In this document: one piece after another, positions 52,711 through 60,919 of the stretch
Layout: each line of letters opens with the position of its first letter
Numbering within the stretch: position 1 is the stretch's first letter
Origin: Ewingella sp963519305
GTDB taxonomy: Bacteria > Pseudomonadota > Gammaproteobacteria > Enterobacterales > Enterobacteriaceae
DNA length: 64,000 bases
Assembly (NCBI GenBank): GCA_963519305.1
Contig: CAUQMS010000023.1
Location: forward strand, 15,154 to 79,153
Direction: 5' to 3'
Made by a program: the position numbers and the translations under genes
The notes under the pieces: generated by a model
Database searches by the model: none
The model's input: the letters and a program-made list of their open reading frames with translations, nothing else
What the model was told of the DNA's origin: nothing

Positions 52711-53510
52711 AGATAGTCAGAGAGCACTATGAAAGCAGTGAAGCAGCAAAAATATTAGAATGCTCAAGAGTTGATTTGTTTTTTTTAGCATTCAAGAAAG
52801 AAGTTAAACTAGGCATTGTTTTTCCTGAAATGCTTAAGAAGTTCGGGTTTACTTGCAAGTTTTATGTTACATCAAAATTTGAATTTGAAAATTGGTTAAT
52901 TAATTCAGAATTCGGAAGTTATGATAATAGAGTGATTTGTGGCACTTCTCATTTACAAGTTATTTGTCAGGATTTATTAGAGGATGATGGGGGGCTTTAC
53001 TTTACAGGCTGGATGAAAGAGTACTGGAATTGTGATCAGGACTATCTCACAGCATATTATGAACACAGTGATTATCCAGAGGAGTGGCCAACATTTTTCT
53101 ATCCTGATTTTGATGGTACATCTTGTTGTGTAATTAAAGCAGTTCCAAACTATGATGAAGTAATAGAAAATGATAATTATTGCTTCCAAGAAGAGCTATA
53201 TATCACAGGGAAGGAACTGGTTCACTTACAGAACACTATTTTTAGTAAAGAGTATTTATCAAAAAGAAATATTCAATCTGATGTTCAAAAAGAACGCCAT
53301 GCCGTACCTCGCGTTGAGGTTCTTATGGCTTTAGTAAATTTGTATCATCAGGGCTTAAATATAAGGAAAGAAAATGCTACTCAACTCACTGAGCTTTTAT
53401 GGAAGAGGTCTAGTGAGTTCTGGCCTGGTAAAAATGAACCGCCTTTAAAATTTGAGACAGTGAGAAATCTCATTTCAGAAGCACTTAAAGGACCTGTATT
53501 TAACAATTAA
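52707..53510 (+). CDS. Orphan satellite protein coupled to integrase
   Basis: 267 residues, function not recognised. It starts inside the integrase stop (ATGA), so the two are co-translated. The N-terminal part (SSEAAKILECSRVDLFFLAF) resembles a helix-turn-helix start; the centre is rich in Asp, Glu, Tyr and Trp (EYWNCDQDYLTAYYEHSDYPEEW); the C-terminal part (KERHAVPRVEVLMALVNLYHQGLNI, ATQLTELLWKRSSEFWP, EPPLKFETVRNLISEAL) is a helical module of a kind I associate with genes next to P4-like integrases. AT-rich. It could regulate excision or be a cargo gene; neither is shown. Confidence 0.65.
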   Translation: MKIVREHYESSEAAKILECSRVDLFFLAFKKEVKLGIVFPEMLKKFGFTCKFYVTSKFEFENWLINSEFGSYDNRVICGTSHLQVICQDLLEDDGGLYFTGWMKEYWNCDQDYLTAYYEHSDYPEEWPTFFYPDFDGTSCCVIKAVPNYDEVIENDNYCFQEELYITGKELVHLQNTIFSKEYLSKRNIQSDVQKERHAVPRVEVLMALVNLYHQGLNIRKENATQLTELLWKRSSEFWPGKNEPPLKFETVRNLISEALKGPVFNN

Positions 53511-53619
53511 TTAACACAATGATAGAGTAAGTTTTTCTCTTACTCTCGTTTCCACCTCTTACCAACAATGATTAAATCCTCCGTGTTGAGTCGCAACGAC
53601 ACCAGAATACGGGGGTAGA

Positions 53620-53904
53620 ATGTCACATCACCAAATTTCACCATCAAATTGCAGTCGTCCATCACCAGATGCCTTGGTAGACATGAAATTTATTATTTCA
53701 GATTGTTTACTTTCTGATAAATGGATATATCGCCTTATTTCTCAGCGGCGATTTCCTAAGCCGATTAAAATGGGGCGCATGTCTCGATGGATTGCATCTG
53801 ACTATTATAAATGGCGAGATGGGTATATGTCCTCATCAAGTTCACATTTTGAATATAGACGCAATTTAGCTAAAAAAATAAGAGAGGGAAAAAATGGGTT
53901 TTAA
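53620..53904 (+). CDS. AlpA-family regulator (P4 Vis-like)
   Basis: 94-residue DNA-binding protein. The AlpA/MerR-like helix-turn-helix is KWIYRLISQRRFPKPIKMGRMSRWIASDYYKWRDGY. In P4 the related Vis protein represses late genes and acts as excisionase. GGGGGT precedes the ATG. It overlaps the following gene by 11 bases. The N-terminal 20 residues are Ser/Pro-rich and a start at Met22 (MKFIIS) is possible. Confidence 0.85.
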   Translation: MSHHQISPSNCSRPSPDALVDMKFIISDCLLSDKWIYRLISQRRFPKPIKMGRMSRWIASDYYKWRDGYMSSSSSHFEYRRNLAKKIREGKNGF

Positions 53905-54748
53905 AAGCATTACTGAAAAATTCGATAGCAATATGGATTTAGTCCTTAACTATTCATCTCAAGCATTCAGCGAGTCACACAATGATGGTGGTTATGCCAT
54001 TCGCGTTATCGAAATAAAAAAATTCAATAAAATAAAACCATTATGCGAACAGTTTAAAGCCCTCACGGGTTACGAGGTTCCATATATCGAATGTAATGTA
54101 GAAGAGTTGAATTTATTGGTAGAGCGCGGCCTAAAGGTTATAAGTCTCGCTAAGGCTGCACATGATGAGGAACTGAAAGATTTACAGGATGTTGAAGGCC
54201 TGGTAGCAAGTGCAAAAAAAGGGAGGAATGGCGGGTTCGGCGGCCATGAAACTTTACGCGCTCACCTACAGGAGCTCGCATATAGGAAGGATCGCATAGA
54301 GAATAGAATTACGCTTTCCCAAAAATTGATTGATGAACGCCGTGAATTGTTGGGCATGCTACGGCAAGAGGCTGAGATTTTTTCTGCAAATAATACGCAT
54401 GGTCTTATGCCTGTGATTTTGACACACATCCCTATTGAGCATCTTAAGGGATGCCCTGTTAAGGAGTCATACTTTAATAAGTCAGACCATCCTATTTTAT
54501 ACGCTTGGAAGGAGTTGGACAGTCTAGAGACAGCATTACAGAGAATAGTAAAATTGTGCAGTATTCCTACTGACGGATATGAATTAAACCATGGTGGTAA
54601 GAAAAAAACTCAATATTATCGTGAATATTACAGTGTAGGCGGTGCAGAAATACGTCAAAAAATGACAGCTATAGACTATGTGAATAGTCAGTATCTGCTA
54701 GATGAACGTTTTAGTAAAAAAACTCACATGATGAATTCACCAATATAA
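53894..54748 (+). CDS. Helical protein upstream of capsid, unknown (candidate size/scaffold factor)
   Basis: 284 residues, not recognised. The middle (about residues 85-165) is highly charged and likely coiled-coil: HDEELKDLQDVEGLVASAKK, then ETLRAHLQELAYRKDRIENR and QKLIDERRELLGMLRQEAEI. No signal or membrane segment. GAGGG lies 5 bases before the ATG. It is directly upstream of capsid and protease genes, where P4 relatives put factors that control capsid assembly; the neighbouring protease lacks the usual scaffold helix, so this could supply that function. This is inference from place and helicity only. Confidence 0.65.
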   Translation: MGFKSITEKFDSNMDLVLNYSSQAFSESHNDGGYAIRVIEIKKFNKIKPLCEQFKALTGYEVPYIECNVEELNLLVERGLKVISLAKAAHDEELKDLQDVEGLVASAKKGRNGGFGGHETLRAHLQELAYRKDRIENRITLSQKLIDERRELLGMLRQEAEIFSANNTHGLMPVILTHIPIEHLKGCPVKESYFNKSDHPILYAWKELDSLETALQRIVKLCSIPTDGYELNHGGKKKTQYYREYYSVGGAEIRQKMTAIDYVNSQYLLDERFSKKTHMMNSPI

Positions 54749-54766
54749 TTTAATAAGGTAAATGAT

Positions 54767-55768
54767 ATGGAAGCACATTCTATTCCCGCAATGGCAAGGA
54801 AATTTCATCAACAATTTACGCGCGGCGCAGATTACTTTAACAGTGATAATACGGGTGAATTTTCCGTATCGGATCCCATAGAGAATTTATTGCGTATTAC
54901 AATGCTGGAATCAGGTTGGATGATGAGAAATATTACCGTCAGAGATATTGATAGGGCAAACGGCCAGGCAATTGAAATCGGTGACAACGCATTGCATACC
55001 GGCCGCGCGTTATCAGGACGCTTTAAAAAGAAACTGTCAGTTAGCGGAACACCGTTTGAATTAGTGGAAACGGACTCTTGCGTATCACTTTCCTATGAGC
55101 AAATGGGTATTTTAGCCAATATCAATAGATTTGAAGAGTTTGTTAGCACTATTAATGACTTCTTTGGACGTGCTTTTTCCCTGGATATGTTGAGAGTTGG
55201 CTTTAACGGGGAATATAGCGTACTGCCTACTGATCCAATTAAAAACCCCAAAGGCCAAGATGTGAATATCGGATGGCATGCAATTGCACGTGAGTTTAAT
55301 AAGGGTTCCCAGGTGATAACGGAAGCGATCACCTTGGGAAAAGACGGTGATTATCCGCACCTTGATGCGCTAGCGAACCAACTTATCCAGGACAAAATCC
55401 CCGAAGCCTTTCGGGAGGATCCGCGCCTGGTGGTCATGGTGGGTGCAGACCTCGCCGCGCATGAGCGTTTACGTTTGTTCAGTGCCGGTGATCGATCACT
55501 TTCCGATGCAGCGGCAGCGCAGCTGCTTAACAGTTCGGTAGCCGGGCGCTTTGCCTTTGTGCCGCCATTTATGCCGGGTAAACGTCTTGCCATCACAACA
55601 CTGGATAATTTGCACATATACACGCAAAAAGGCTCACGCCGCTTCCGTGCTGAGTTTGTGGATGATTGGGCAGAGTATCAGCACGCCTATCTGCGTAATG
55701 AAGGCTATGCGCTGGGCAATGGTTTCTTGTATGCGGCGGCCGATGAAAACGCCATGACGCTGCTGTAG
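54767..55768 (+). CDS. Major capsid protein, P2 family (GpN-like)
   Basis: 333-residue HK97-fold capsid protein related to P2 gpN. Shared features: an N-terminal segment likely to be cut (FHQQFTRGADYFNSDN), LRITMLESGWMMRNITVRDI, the GFNGEYSVLPTDPIKNPKGQDVNIGWHAIAREFN stretch (P2: SSNPMLQDVAVGWLQKYR region), TLGKDGDYPHLDALANQLIQDKIPEAFREDPRLVVMVGADL and the late LAITTLDNLHIYTQKGSRRF. P4 has no such gene and uses the helper's capsid. AAGG precedes the ATG. Confidence 0.88.
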   Translation: MEAHSIPAMARKFHQQFTRGADYFNSDNTGEFSVSDPIENLLRITMLESGWMMRNITVRDIDRANGQAIEIGDNALHTGRALSGRFKKKLSVSGTPFELVETDSCVSLSYEQMGILANINRFEEFVSTINDFFGRAFSLDMLRVGFNGEYSVLPTDPIKNPKGQDVNIGWHAIAREFNKGSQVITEAITLGKDGDYPHLDALANQLIQDKIPEAFREDPRLVVMVGADLAAHERLRLFSAGDRSLSDAAAAQLLNSSVAGRFAFVPPFMPGKRLAITTLDNLHIYTQKGSRRFRAEFVDDWAEYQHAYLRNEGYALGNGFLYAAADENAMTLL

Positions 55769-55776
55769 GGGCTGCT

Positions 55777-56298
55777 ATGGATTATTCACCATTGTCCAGC
55801 GGCTGGGTGTGCGTAGCCACTGAGGGGACAACCGTAGATGGCCGAAGAATTGAGGCTGAATGGCTGGCTGATATGGCGCAAACATACAGCCCGGCTCTTT
55901 ATACCGCGTTGATCTGGGAAGAACACAACCGCAATCTGGATAACCTGGGCGAAGTCCTGGAAGTCCGCAGCGAGGTGAGTGAGGGGTTAACCCGGTTATA
56001 TGCGCGGATACGGCCTACGGCCAAATTGATGAGCTATAACGAACAGGGGCAAAAACTGTTTTCTTCCATTGAAATTGAAGAGGACTTCCAGGGAAATGGC
56101 CGTTTTTATCTGGGCGGACTGGCGGTAACGGACAGCCCAGCCAGCACCGGCACTGACCGGTTACGCTTTAGCGTCAATAAACACTATTTTGCCCGCGCAG
56201 GGGCTAAGACGCTGATGAGTAAACCTATTGCGTTCACGTTGCCAGAGAGCCAACTATCGCCCCGGAAAGGCTGGTTTTACGCAATTTCTCAGGGTTAA
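55777..56298 (+). CDS. GpO-like prohead protease without scaffold domain
   Basis: 173 residues matching the N-terminal protease half of P2 gpO. The P2 triad (Asp, His, Ser) lines up with Asp21 (VDGRRIEAEW), His50 (WEEHNRN) and Ser97 (QKLFSSIEIEEDF), and GRFYLGGLAVTDSPASTGTD follows as in P2. P2 gpO has about 284 residues with a C-terminal helical scaffold; here the protein ends soon after the protease. It should therefore cleave capsid protein but not scaffold by itself. It starts 8 bases after the capsid gene. Confidence 0.87.
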   Translation: MDYSPLSSGWVCVATEGTTVDGRRIEAEWLADMAQTYSPALYTALIWEEHNRNLDNLGEVLEVRSEVSEGLTRLYARIRPTAKLMSYNEQGQKLFSSIEIEEDFQGNGRFYLGGLAVTDSPASTGTDRLRFSVNKHYFARAGAKTLMSKPIAFTLPESQLSPRKGWFYAISQG

Positions 56299-56320
56299 TT
56301 AATTCATCACACTATGTCGA

Positions 56321-56348
56321 TACCCGGCTATTTCATGCTGGCCGGGTA
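56321..56348. repeat. Hairpin between protease and ash genes
   Basis: Perfect 8-base stem TACCCGGC/GCCGGGTA with a 12-base loop, no T run. It may be a processing or attenuation signal; P4 controls this leader region by a short immunity RNA, so a link is possible but unproven. Confidence 0.5.
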
Positions 56349-56377
56349 GGGATTTCTATCATCTGGAAAAATGGAAA

Positions 56378-56983
56378 ATGAATAAAGTCAGCGGCGAAAT
56401 ACCTAAATTTTCTTTATCAAATTTATTCCAATCCTTTCAATTGAACGTCAAAAAGGGATTGCTCAGAGAGATCTTCTCAGGCTATAGTTTTATAGCTGTC
56501 GCAAAATCGACAGCCGGGCGTAGGAACCCGTATATGTTGCAGGCGACACATGACGCGCCAAGCGTCTTTTTTTATGTCGTAGCCTTAGTGCACCTGTTTT
56601 ACGTGGCTTTGTTCCGCGCAGAATCTATGGTGGGCTGGGCGGGGCTGACTTCGGTCAGGCCGGTATCCTGTAACGCCGGTATTCCTACCCCCGTCCAGCT
56701 CACCACCCAAGAGTGTAGGAACTCCGGTGGCGAGATTTTATCTCAGTTACAGGAGGTTGCCTTATGGCCGCTACCCCTCACCATTGCTATCCACAATTTA
56801 CCTATCTTTTTTTGGGCCTTCGCCGCGCCGATCCTCAAGCTATCCCTTGTCGCGTTCAAGTTACCGCATCGTCAGAACACTTTGCCCGCCGTATCCTGGC
56901 AAAAGATTTTGTGCTGGCCTTCGCTGGACGCGTACCTGCTTTACATCAGGAGACGCATCCATGAGCAATACATCACACGCTGA
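56378..56983 (+). CDS. Ash-like protein of P4 satellites
   Basis: 201-residue reading whose first 130 residues match Ash-family proteins: SFIAVAKSTAGRRNPYMLQATHDAPSVFFYVVALV, ESMVGWAG, and TPVQLTTQECRNSGGEIL. GGAAA precedes the ATG. After about residue 128 the frame runs across the Icd-like gene and is probably not conserved there, so the true protein may be shorter or a frameshift may join it to the Icd frame. Function in P4 is linked to early gene control; no enzymatic motif is visible. Confidence 0.6.
   Translation: MNKVSGEIPKFSLSNLFQSFQLNVKKGLLREIFSGYSFIAVAKSTAGRRNPYMLQATHDAPSVFFYVVALVHLFYVALFRAESMVGWAGLTSVRPVSCNAGIPTPVQLTTQECRNSGGEILSQLQEVALWPLPLTIAIHNLPIFFWAFAAPILKLSLVAFKLPHRQNTLPAVSWQKILCWPSLDAYLLYIRRRIHEQYITR
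56764..56964 (+). CDS. Icd-like protein (host cell division inhibitor family)
   Basis: 66 residues in another frame inside the ash reading. FTYLFLGLRRADPQAIPCRVQVTASSEHFARRIL and DFVLAFAGRVPAL match the Icd-like family of P4 satellites. AGGAGG lies 7 bases upstream of the ATG, the best ribosome site in the region, and the stop overlaps the next start (ATGA). Both favour real translation from here. Confidence 0.75.
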   Translation: MAATPHHCYPQFTYLFLGLRRADPQAIPCRVQVTASSEHFARRILAKDFVLAFAGRVPALHQETHP

Positions 56984-57215
56984 ATTCCCGAATGCCTTTT
57001 CTGATGAAGGGCTAGAAAAAATTATCCGTGCGCAAAAAGTATCATCATGCTTTGCCGAGTTATTAGCCCTAGCAAACAGTAATCAATTATCTCGTGTCTC
57101 AGTCGAAGGTGTGATCGCCGTATTCGAATGTCTTTCGGAGCAATTAGACGGCGCGATTGGACACAGCGAGTTATTTCAGGGAGACACAAAAGTAGGGGGC
57201 CATAATGCTGACTAA
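56961..57215 (+). CDS. Small satellite protein, unknown
   Basis: 84 residues, acidic and helical (EGLEKIIRAQKVSSCFAELLALAN, VEGVIAVFECLSEQLDGAIGH). GGAG precedes the ATG; it overlaps the Icd-like gene by 4 bases and the next gene by 11. P4 relatives have small regulatory genes here; I cannot name this one. Confidence 0.7.
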   Translation: MSNTSHAEFPNAFSDEGLEKIIRAQKVSSCFAELLALANSNQLSRVSVEGVIAVFECLSEQLDGAIGHSELFQGDTKVGGHNAD

Positions 57216-57615
57216 TACCAAATTAATTTCGGCTGAGTTTAGAGTGGCATTATTACGCCATTATATTTCACAGGCGTTTATCTCAATGATGGCGAAGAGA
57301 CACGGACGTGAGGTATTTATTGCCGAAGGTGAGATTATCCCTTTGAGCCTGAATAATGTGGCCGTGAATATTATTTACCACATCGAATTCCCCTATGTTC
57401 AAGCTCATGGCGTAGTCGAGGGCAGTCGATTAGCGGCGCAGACGCTCAATAATATGTTAGTACCCAATTACATGAGTGAGTCCATGCAGCTTTCATCTTA
57501 TGGCGCGGAACGCTTATGCGAGGTCTATCTCGATATTATTTACGGTGCGCCGGATAGCCAATTTCCCCCGAATACTTTTATCACAGATACTGAATCGGAG
57601 GGCGGATTATGCTGA
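57205..57615 (+). CDS. Small satellite protein upstream of primase (derepression-like position)
   Basis: 136 residues. The core FRVALLRHYISQAFISMMAKRHGREVFIAEGEIIPLSL and SSYGAERLCEVYLDIIYGAPDSQFPP are not a family I can name with confidence. In P4 the epsilon derepression gene sits just before alpha, so a role in waking a helper is possible. AGGGGGC lies before the ATG. It overlaps both neighbours (11 and 7 bases), so the block is translated as a unit. Confidence 0.65.
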   Translation: MLTNTKLISAEFRVALLRHYISQAFISMMAKRHGREVFIAEGEIIPLSLNNVAVNIIYHIEFPYVQAHGVVEGSRLAAQTLNNMLVPNYMSESMQLSSYGAERLCEVYLDIIYGAPDSQFPPNTFITDTESEGGLC

Positions 57616-60296
57616 GTCAGCAACCCGTTTCAGACGTTCTTAAAGCGGCTAAAGGTCGCTGGCCTCATATTCTCCCTGCGTTGGGTATTCAGGTTCCTGT
57701 TAACGGTAAGCACGGTGCCTGTCCTAAATGCGGTGGGCAGGATCGTTTCCGTTTTGACAACAAGGCCGGGCGCGGCACCTGGATTTGCTCGCAGTGCGGC
57801 CACGGTGACGGGCTGGATTTGGTCTGCCTGGTGTCAGGAAATGATGCCCGTCATGCCGCTGGTGAAGTTGCCCAGGCCATTGCCTTACCTTCTGTGTCGT
57901 CGGCGGTTTCTTTGCCCGCCAGGAAAGAAGCCTCACTGGAGCAAAAGCGGGCATTGTGCATAAAAACATACCGTGCGTTGTTGGCGCAATGCGTCCAGGG
58001 CGAAAGCGATTATCTGAACAGCAAAGGCATTAATAACGTCTCAGGGGCGATCACGCAGGTCATGAAGCCATTTGGCGGCGTCGACTTTATACCGGGTTCT
58101 CTGCTGCTGCCGTTGAGTAATAGCCACGCAGAGCAAACCGGCGCACAGATAATTCACCCTAACGGGGATAAGCGATTGTTGCCGCATACCGCACTGGCCG
58201 GATCGTTCATCGCGGTATCGGAGCCGGGAGCAGATGCGCCGGAAACTGTCATTATCACCGAGGGCTACGCTACGGCCCTTACCGTTACTCAGTTAACGGA
58301 TGGTCTGTGTGTGGCGGCGGTGTCCGCTAATAATCTGGTGAACGTAGCCCAGGCCATGCGGGAACGCTGGCCAGAGGCGCGGATCGTTATCGCCGGAGAT
58401 AACGACTTTGACGATGGCAAAGAAAATACGGGGAAACTGTGGGCAGAAAAGGCCGCTAAAGCGGTAGATGGCTGGGTTAGCTTGCCACCGACACGCCACA
58501 AGGCCGACTGGGATGATTTCAGACAGGAGCATGGTGCAGAGCGGTCTAAAGAAGCATTCAAAGAGGAAATGGTGTTGTTTGGTAAAGGCAAAACCAAACT
58601 GCCCCAAGGGTTCCGCCTTACTCAAGAATACCTTTGGTATGACAAGTTGGTGCAAAAATCTGACGGTGATACGGAGATCCGCAATATTAAACTGTGCAGC
58701 CCGCTACGGGTCACGGCGATCACTTGTGACGAAGACGGCAGTAATTATGGCCGCATGCTGGAGTGGGAAGATACCAACGGTATTAGCCGTAAATGGGCCA
58801 TGCCGATGGAAATGCTGGCGACGGCCGGAGAGGAGTTACGGCGCACGTTGCTGGTTAACGGTCTTTCTTACATCAATATTACCGGCCAGGCGCGTTTGCA
58901 CCTGATGGAATACATTTCCCTGTGTAAGCCAGAGCGAAAAGTGACCTGCGTGACGAAAACCGGCTGGCACGGGTCGGTGTATGTGCTCCAGGATGAAGTG
59001 ATCGGCAATGGTGCGGAGTCCGTCATTTTACAAACGACAAGCCTACAGGGCCGAGATTTTAGAACGGCCGGCACGTTGGACGACTGGCGGGAGCAGGTAT
59101 CCCGTTACTGCATCGGCAATGGTCGCGTGGCATTTGCCGTTAGCCTGGCGTTTGCGGCTCCCTTGCTCAAACTGGTAGGCGTGGGCGGCGGTGGCTATCA
59201 CCTCAAGGGGGAATCGACGGATGGCAAAACCACCACCATGAAAGTCGCCGCGTCGGTTTGTGGTGGGGCTGACTTCTGGCACACCTGGCGCGCTACCGGT
59301 AACGCCCTGGAAGGGACGGCTAGCCGCCGCAATGATGCCACGCTGATGCTGGATGAAATCCGTGAAGTAGACGGGCGCGAAGCGGGGAACATTGCCTATA
59401 TGCTGGCGAACGGCCAGGGTAAGGCCCGAGCCAGAACGGACGGCAGCGTGAGGGAAACGAACCGCTGGAACCTGCTGTTTCTATCCACTGGTGAGCTTTC
59501 CCTGGTTGAGCACGCCGCCAACGTGGGGGAAAAGACCTACGCCGGGGTAGAGGTGCGCATGATCCAAATACCGAGCGACACAGGTAAACATGGCGTATTT
59601 GAAGAGTTGCACGGTTTTACGGGCGGTAAAGCGTTGGCCGAACATCTTGAGAATTCGGTGATGGTGAGTCACGGTGTGCCTTTTCGCGAGTGGCTCCGCT
59701 GCTTAACCGCCGATCTCCCCGGCATGACCAGTAAAGCGAAAGCCTTGCTAAAAGAGTATACGCGGCTGCTGACGCCAGATAGCGCCGGTAACCAGGTCGG
59801 CAGGGCGGTCACACGCTTTGCATTGGTTGCTATGGCGGGAGAGCTGGCCACCGAGGCAGGGATAACCGGCTGGCAGGCTGGGGAAGCGTTTAACGCGGCA
59901 AAAAGTTGCCTCGATGCCTGGATGTATGACCGTGGCCATACGGCTAATCAGGAAGACGCGGCCGCGCTGGAGCAAGTCAGAGACTTCATGACGCGCAACC
60001 AGTACAGCCGGTTTGCCGACTGGCACGATAAAAACAGCCGCCCGGCTAACATGGTGGGCTTCCGTCGCGTCGAGAAAGGTATCAATCAGGAGGAGACGGT
60101 GACCACCTTCTACGTATTGCCTACTGGCTGGAAGGAGGTTACCAAAGGCTTTGACGCCAAGAAGGTGGCCAGGTTATGCGCCAGCGTGGGCTATCTCGAT
60201 GTACCGGAGGAGGAAGCAAGAACCCAGAAAAGTCTCCGCCTGCCAGAGATGGGGGTTAAACGGGTCTATCAGCTAAACAGCACCGTCTTAGGTTAA
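57609..60296 (+). CDS. P4 alpha-type primase-helicase
   Basis: 895-residue replication protein. An N-terminal zinc ribbon (Cys38, Cys41, Cys60, Cys63; ACPKCGGQDRFRF and WICSQCGHGDG) begins the primase; the TOPRIM core has VIITEGYATALT (Glu218) and IVIAGDNDFDDG. The second half is a DUF927-type superfamily helicase with a Walker A-like GESTDGKTTT (about residues 534-543), LMLDEIREVDG and FLSTGELSLVEHA. The C terminus probably binds the iterons that follow the gene. P4 alpha is 777 residues; this version is longer. GC content and codon use are closer to the host core than those of the flanking satellite genes. Confidence 0.93.
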   Translation: MLSQQPVSDVLKAAKGRWPHILPALGIQVPVNGKHGACPKCGGQDRFRFDNKAGRGTWICSQCGHGDGLDLVCLVSGNDARHAAGEVAQAIALPSVSSAVSLPARKEASLEQKRALCIKTYRALLAQCVQGESDYLNSKGINNVSGAITQVMKPFGGVDFIPGSLLLPLSNSHAEQTGAQIIHPNGDKRLLPHTALAGSFIAVSEPGADAPETVIITEGYATALTVTQLTDGLCVAAVSANNLVNVAQAMRERWPEARIVIAGDNDFDDGKENTGKLWAEKAAKAVDGWVSLPPTRHKADWDDFRQEHGAERSKEAFKEEMVLFGKGKTKLPQGFRLTQEYLWYDKLVQKSDGDTEIRNIKLCSPLRVTAITCDEDGSNYGRMLEWEDTNGISRKWAMPMEMLATAGEELRRTLLVNGLSYINITGQARLHLMEYISLCKPERKVTCVTKTGWHGSVYVLQDEVIGNGAESVILQTTSLQGRDFRTAGTLDDWREQVSRYCIGNGRVAFAVSLAFAAPLLKLVGVGGGGYHLKGESTDGKTTTMKVAASVCGGADFWHTWRATGNALEGTASRRNDATLMLDEIREVDGREAGNIAYMLANGQGKARARTDGSVRETNRWNLLFLSTGELSLVEHAANVGEKTYAGVEVRMIQIPSDTGKHGVFEELHGFTGGKALAEHLENSVMVSHGVPFREWLRCLTADLPGMTSKAKALLKEYTRLLTPDSAGNQVGRAVTRFALVAMAGELATEAGITGWQAGEAFNAAKSCLDAWMYDRGHTANQEDAAALEQVRDFMTRNQYSRFADWHDKNSRPANMVGFRRVEKGINQEETVTTFYVLPTGWKEVTKGFDAKKVARLCASVGYLDVPEEEARTQKSLRLPEMGVKRVYQLNSTVLG

Positions 60297-60321
60297 TACC
60301 CTCACACGAGTCTTATTTATA

Positions 60322-60516
60322 ACTGGTAACACTGGTGACACTGGTAACAAGCAGGCAGGGCAAGGGTTGCGAGTGTTACCAGTAAAGAGAGGTCACAGGT
60401 AACACTGGTTACAAAACTCAGGCTGTTACCAGTGGTTACCAGTAATAAAAATGAAGTGGTAACAGATTTTATTTATATAAATCAATGACGTTACCAGTGT
60501 TACCTCTGTTACCAGT
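60322..60516. repeat. Iteron array, probable replication origin (ori/crr-like)
   Basis: About eleven copies of a 9-base unit ACTGGTAAC. Three touch head-to-tail at 60322-60348 (ACTGGTAAC, ACTGGTGAC, ACTGGTAAC); others are at 60375-60383 (inverse), 60395-60403, 60404-60412, 60425-60433 and 60435-60443 (inverse), and 60455-60463; three inverse copies touch at 60490-60516. An AT-rich stretch (about 60465-60485) separates the right block and could melt. This arrangement after an alpha gene is that of P4 origins. Confidence 0.82.
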
Positions 60517-60592
60517 CGAAAACGATAAAGCAAACATGAAACGCCAGCCCAAAGGCTTCTTTCTGGCGGGCTGGGGTTAAAAGGAAAGTAAC

Positions 60593-60919
60593 ATGCGTAT
60601 AATGAAAGTGATATGTACCGAATGCGGAGCCGTTGCCAGAATTAAAAAGACAGCGCGAAAGCACACACACTTTGCCGATTTGTATTGCTCCTGCTCCGAG
60701 CCAGAGTGCGGGCACACCTTTGTTATGAATCTGACGTTCTCACACACGTTAAGCCCCAGCGCCCTGACGCATGGCCGGATGGTGAAAGACATTGCAGACA
60801 GCATTCACCCAGACCAGCGAGAGGCCGCCGCCGCATTTCTTAATAGGTCGGCCAAAGAGGCCAAAGAAATGGAACGCGCAAAAGACGAGACAAAAAGCGT
60901 GATCGTCACCCGGCGTTGA
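60593..60919 (+). CDS. Ogr/Delta-like zinc finger late activator
   Basis: 108 residues. The N-terminal zinc finger VICTECGAVARIKKTARKH with YCSCSEPECGHTFVMNLTFSHTLSPS matches the Ogr/Delta family (C-x2-C and C-x4-C), activators of P2/P4 late promoters. After residue 60 the helix-rich tail (MVKDIADSI, REAAAAFLNRSAKEAKEMERAKDE) is longer than in Ogr (72). AAGGA precedes the first ATG. It would allow the satellite to turn on its own and helper late genes. Confidence 0.85.
   Translation: MRIMKVICTECGAVARIKKTARKHTHFADLYCSCSEPECGHTFVMNLTFSHTLSPSALTHGRMVKDIADSIHPDQREAAAAFLNRSAKEAKEMERAKDETKSVIVTRR

Noticed and set aside
60322..60516. CRISPR-like array
   Set aside because: Units are only 9 bases, in both orientations, with irregular spacing, next to a replication gene: iterons, not CRISPR. 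No CRISPR array or cas gene was seen in the window.
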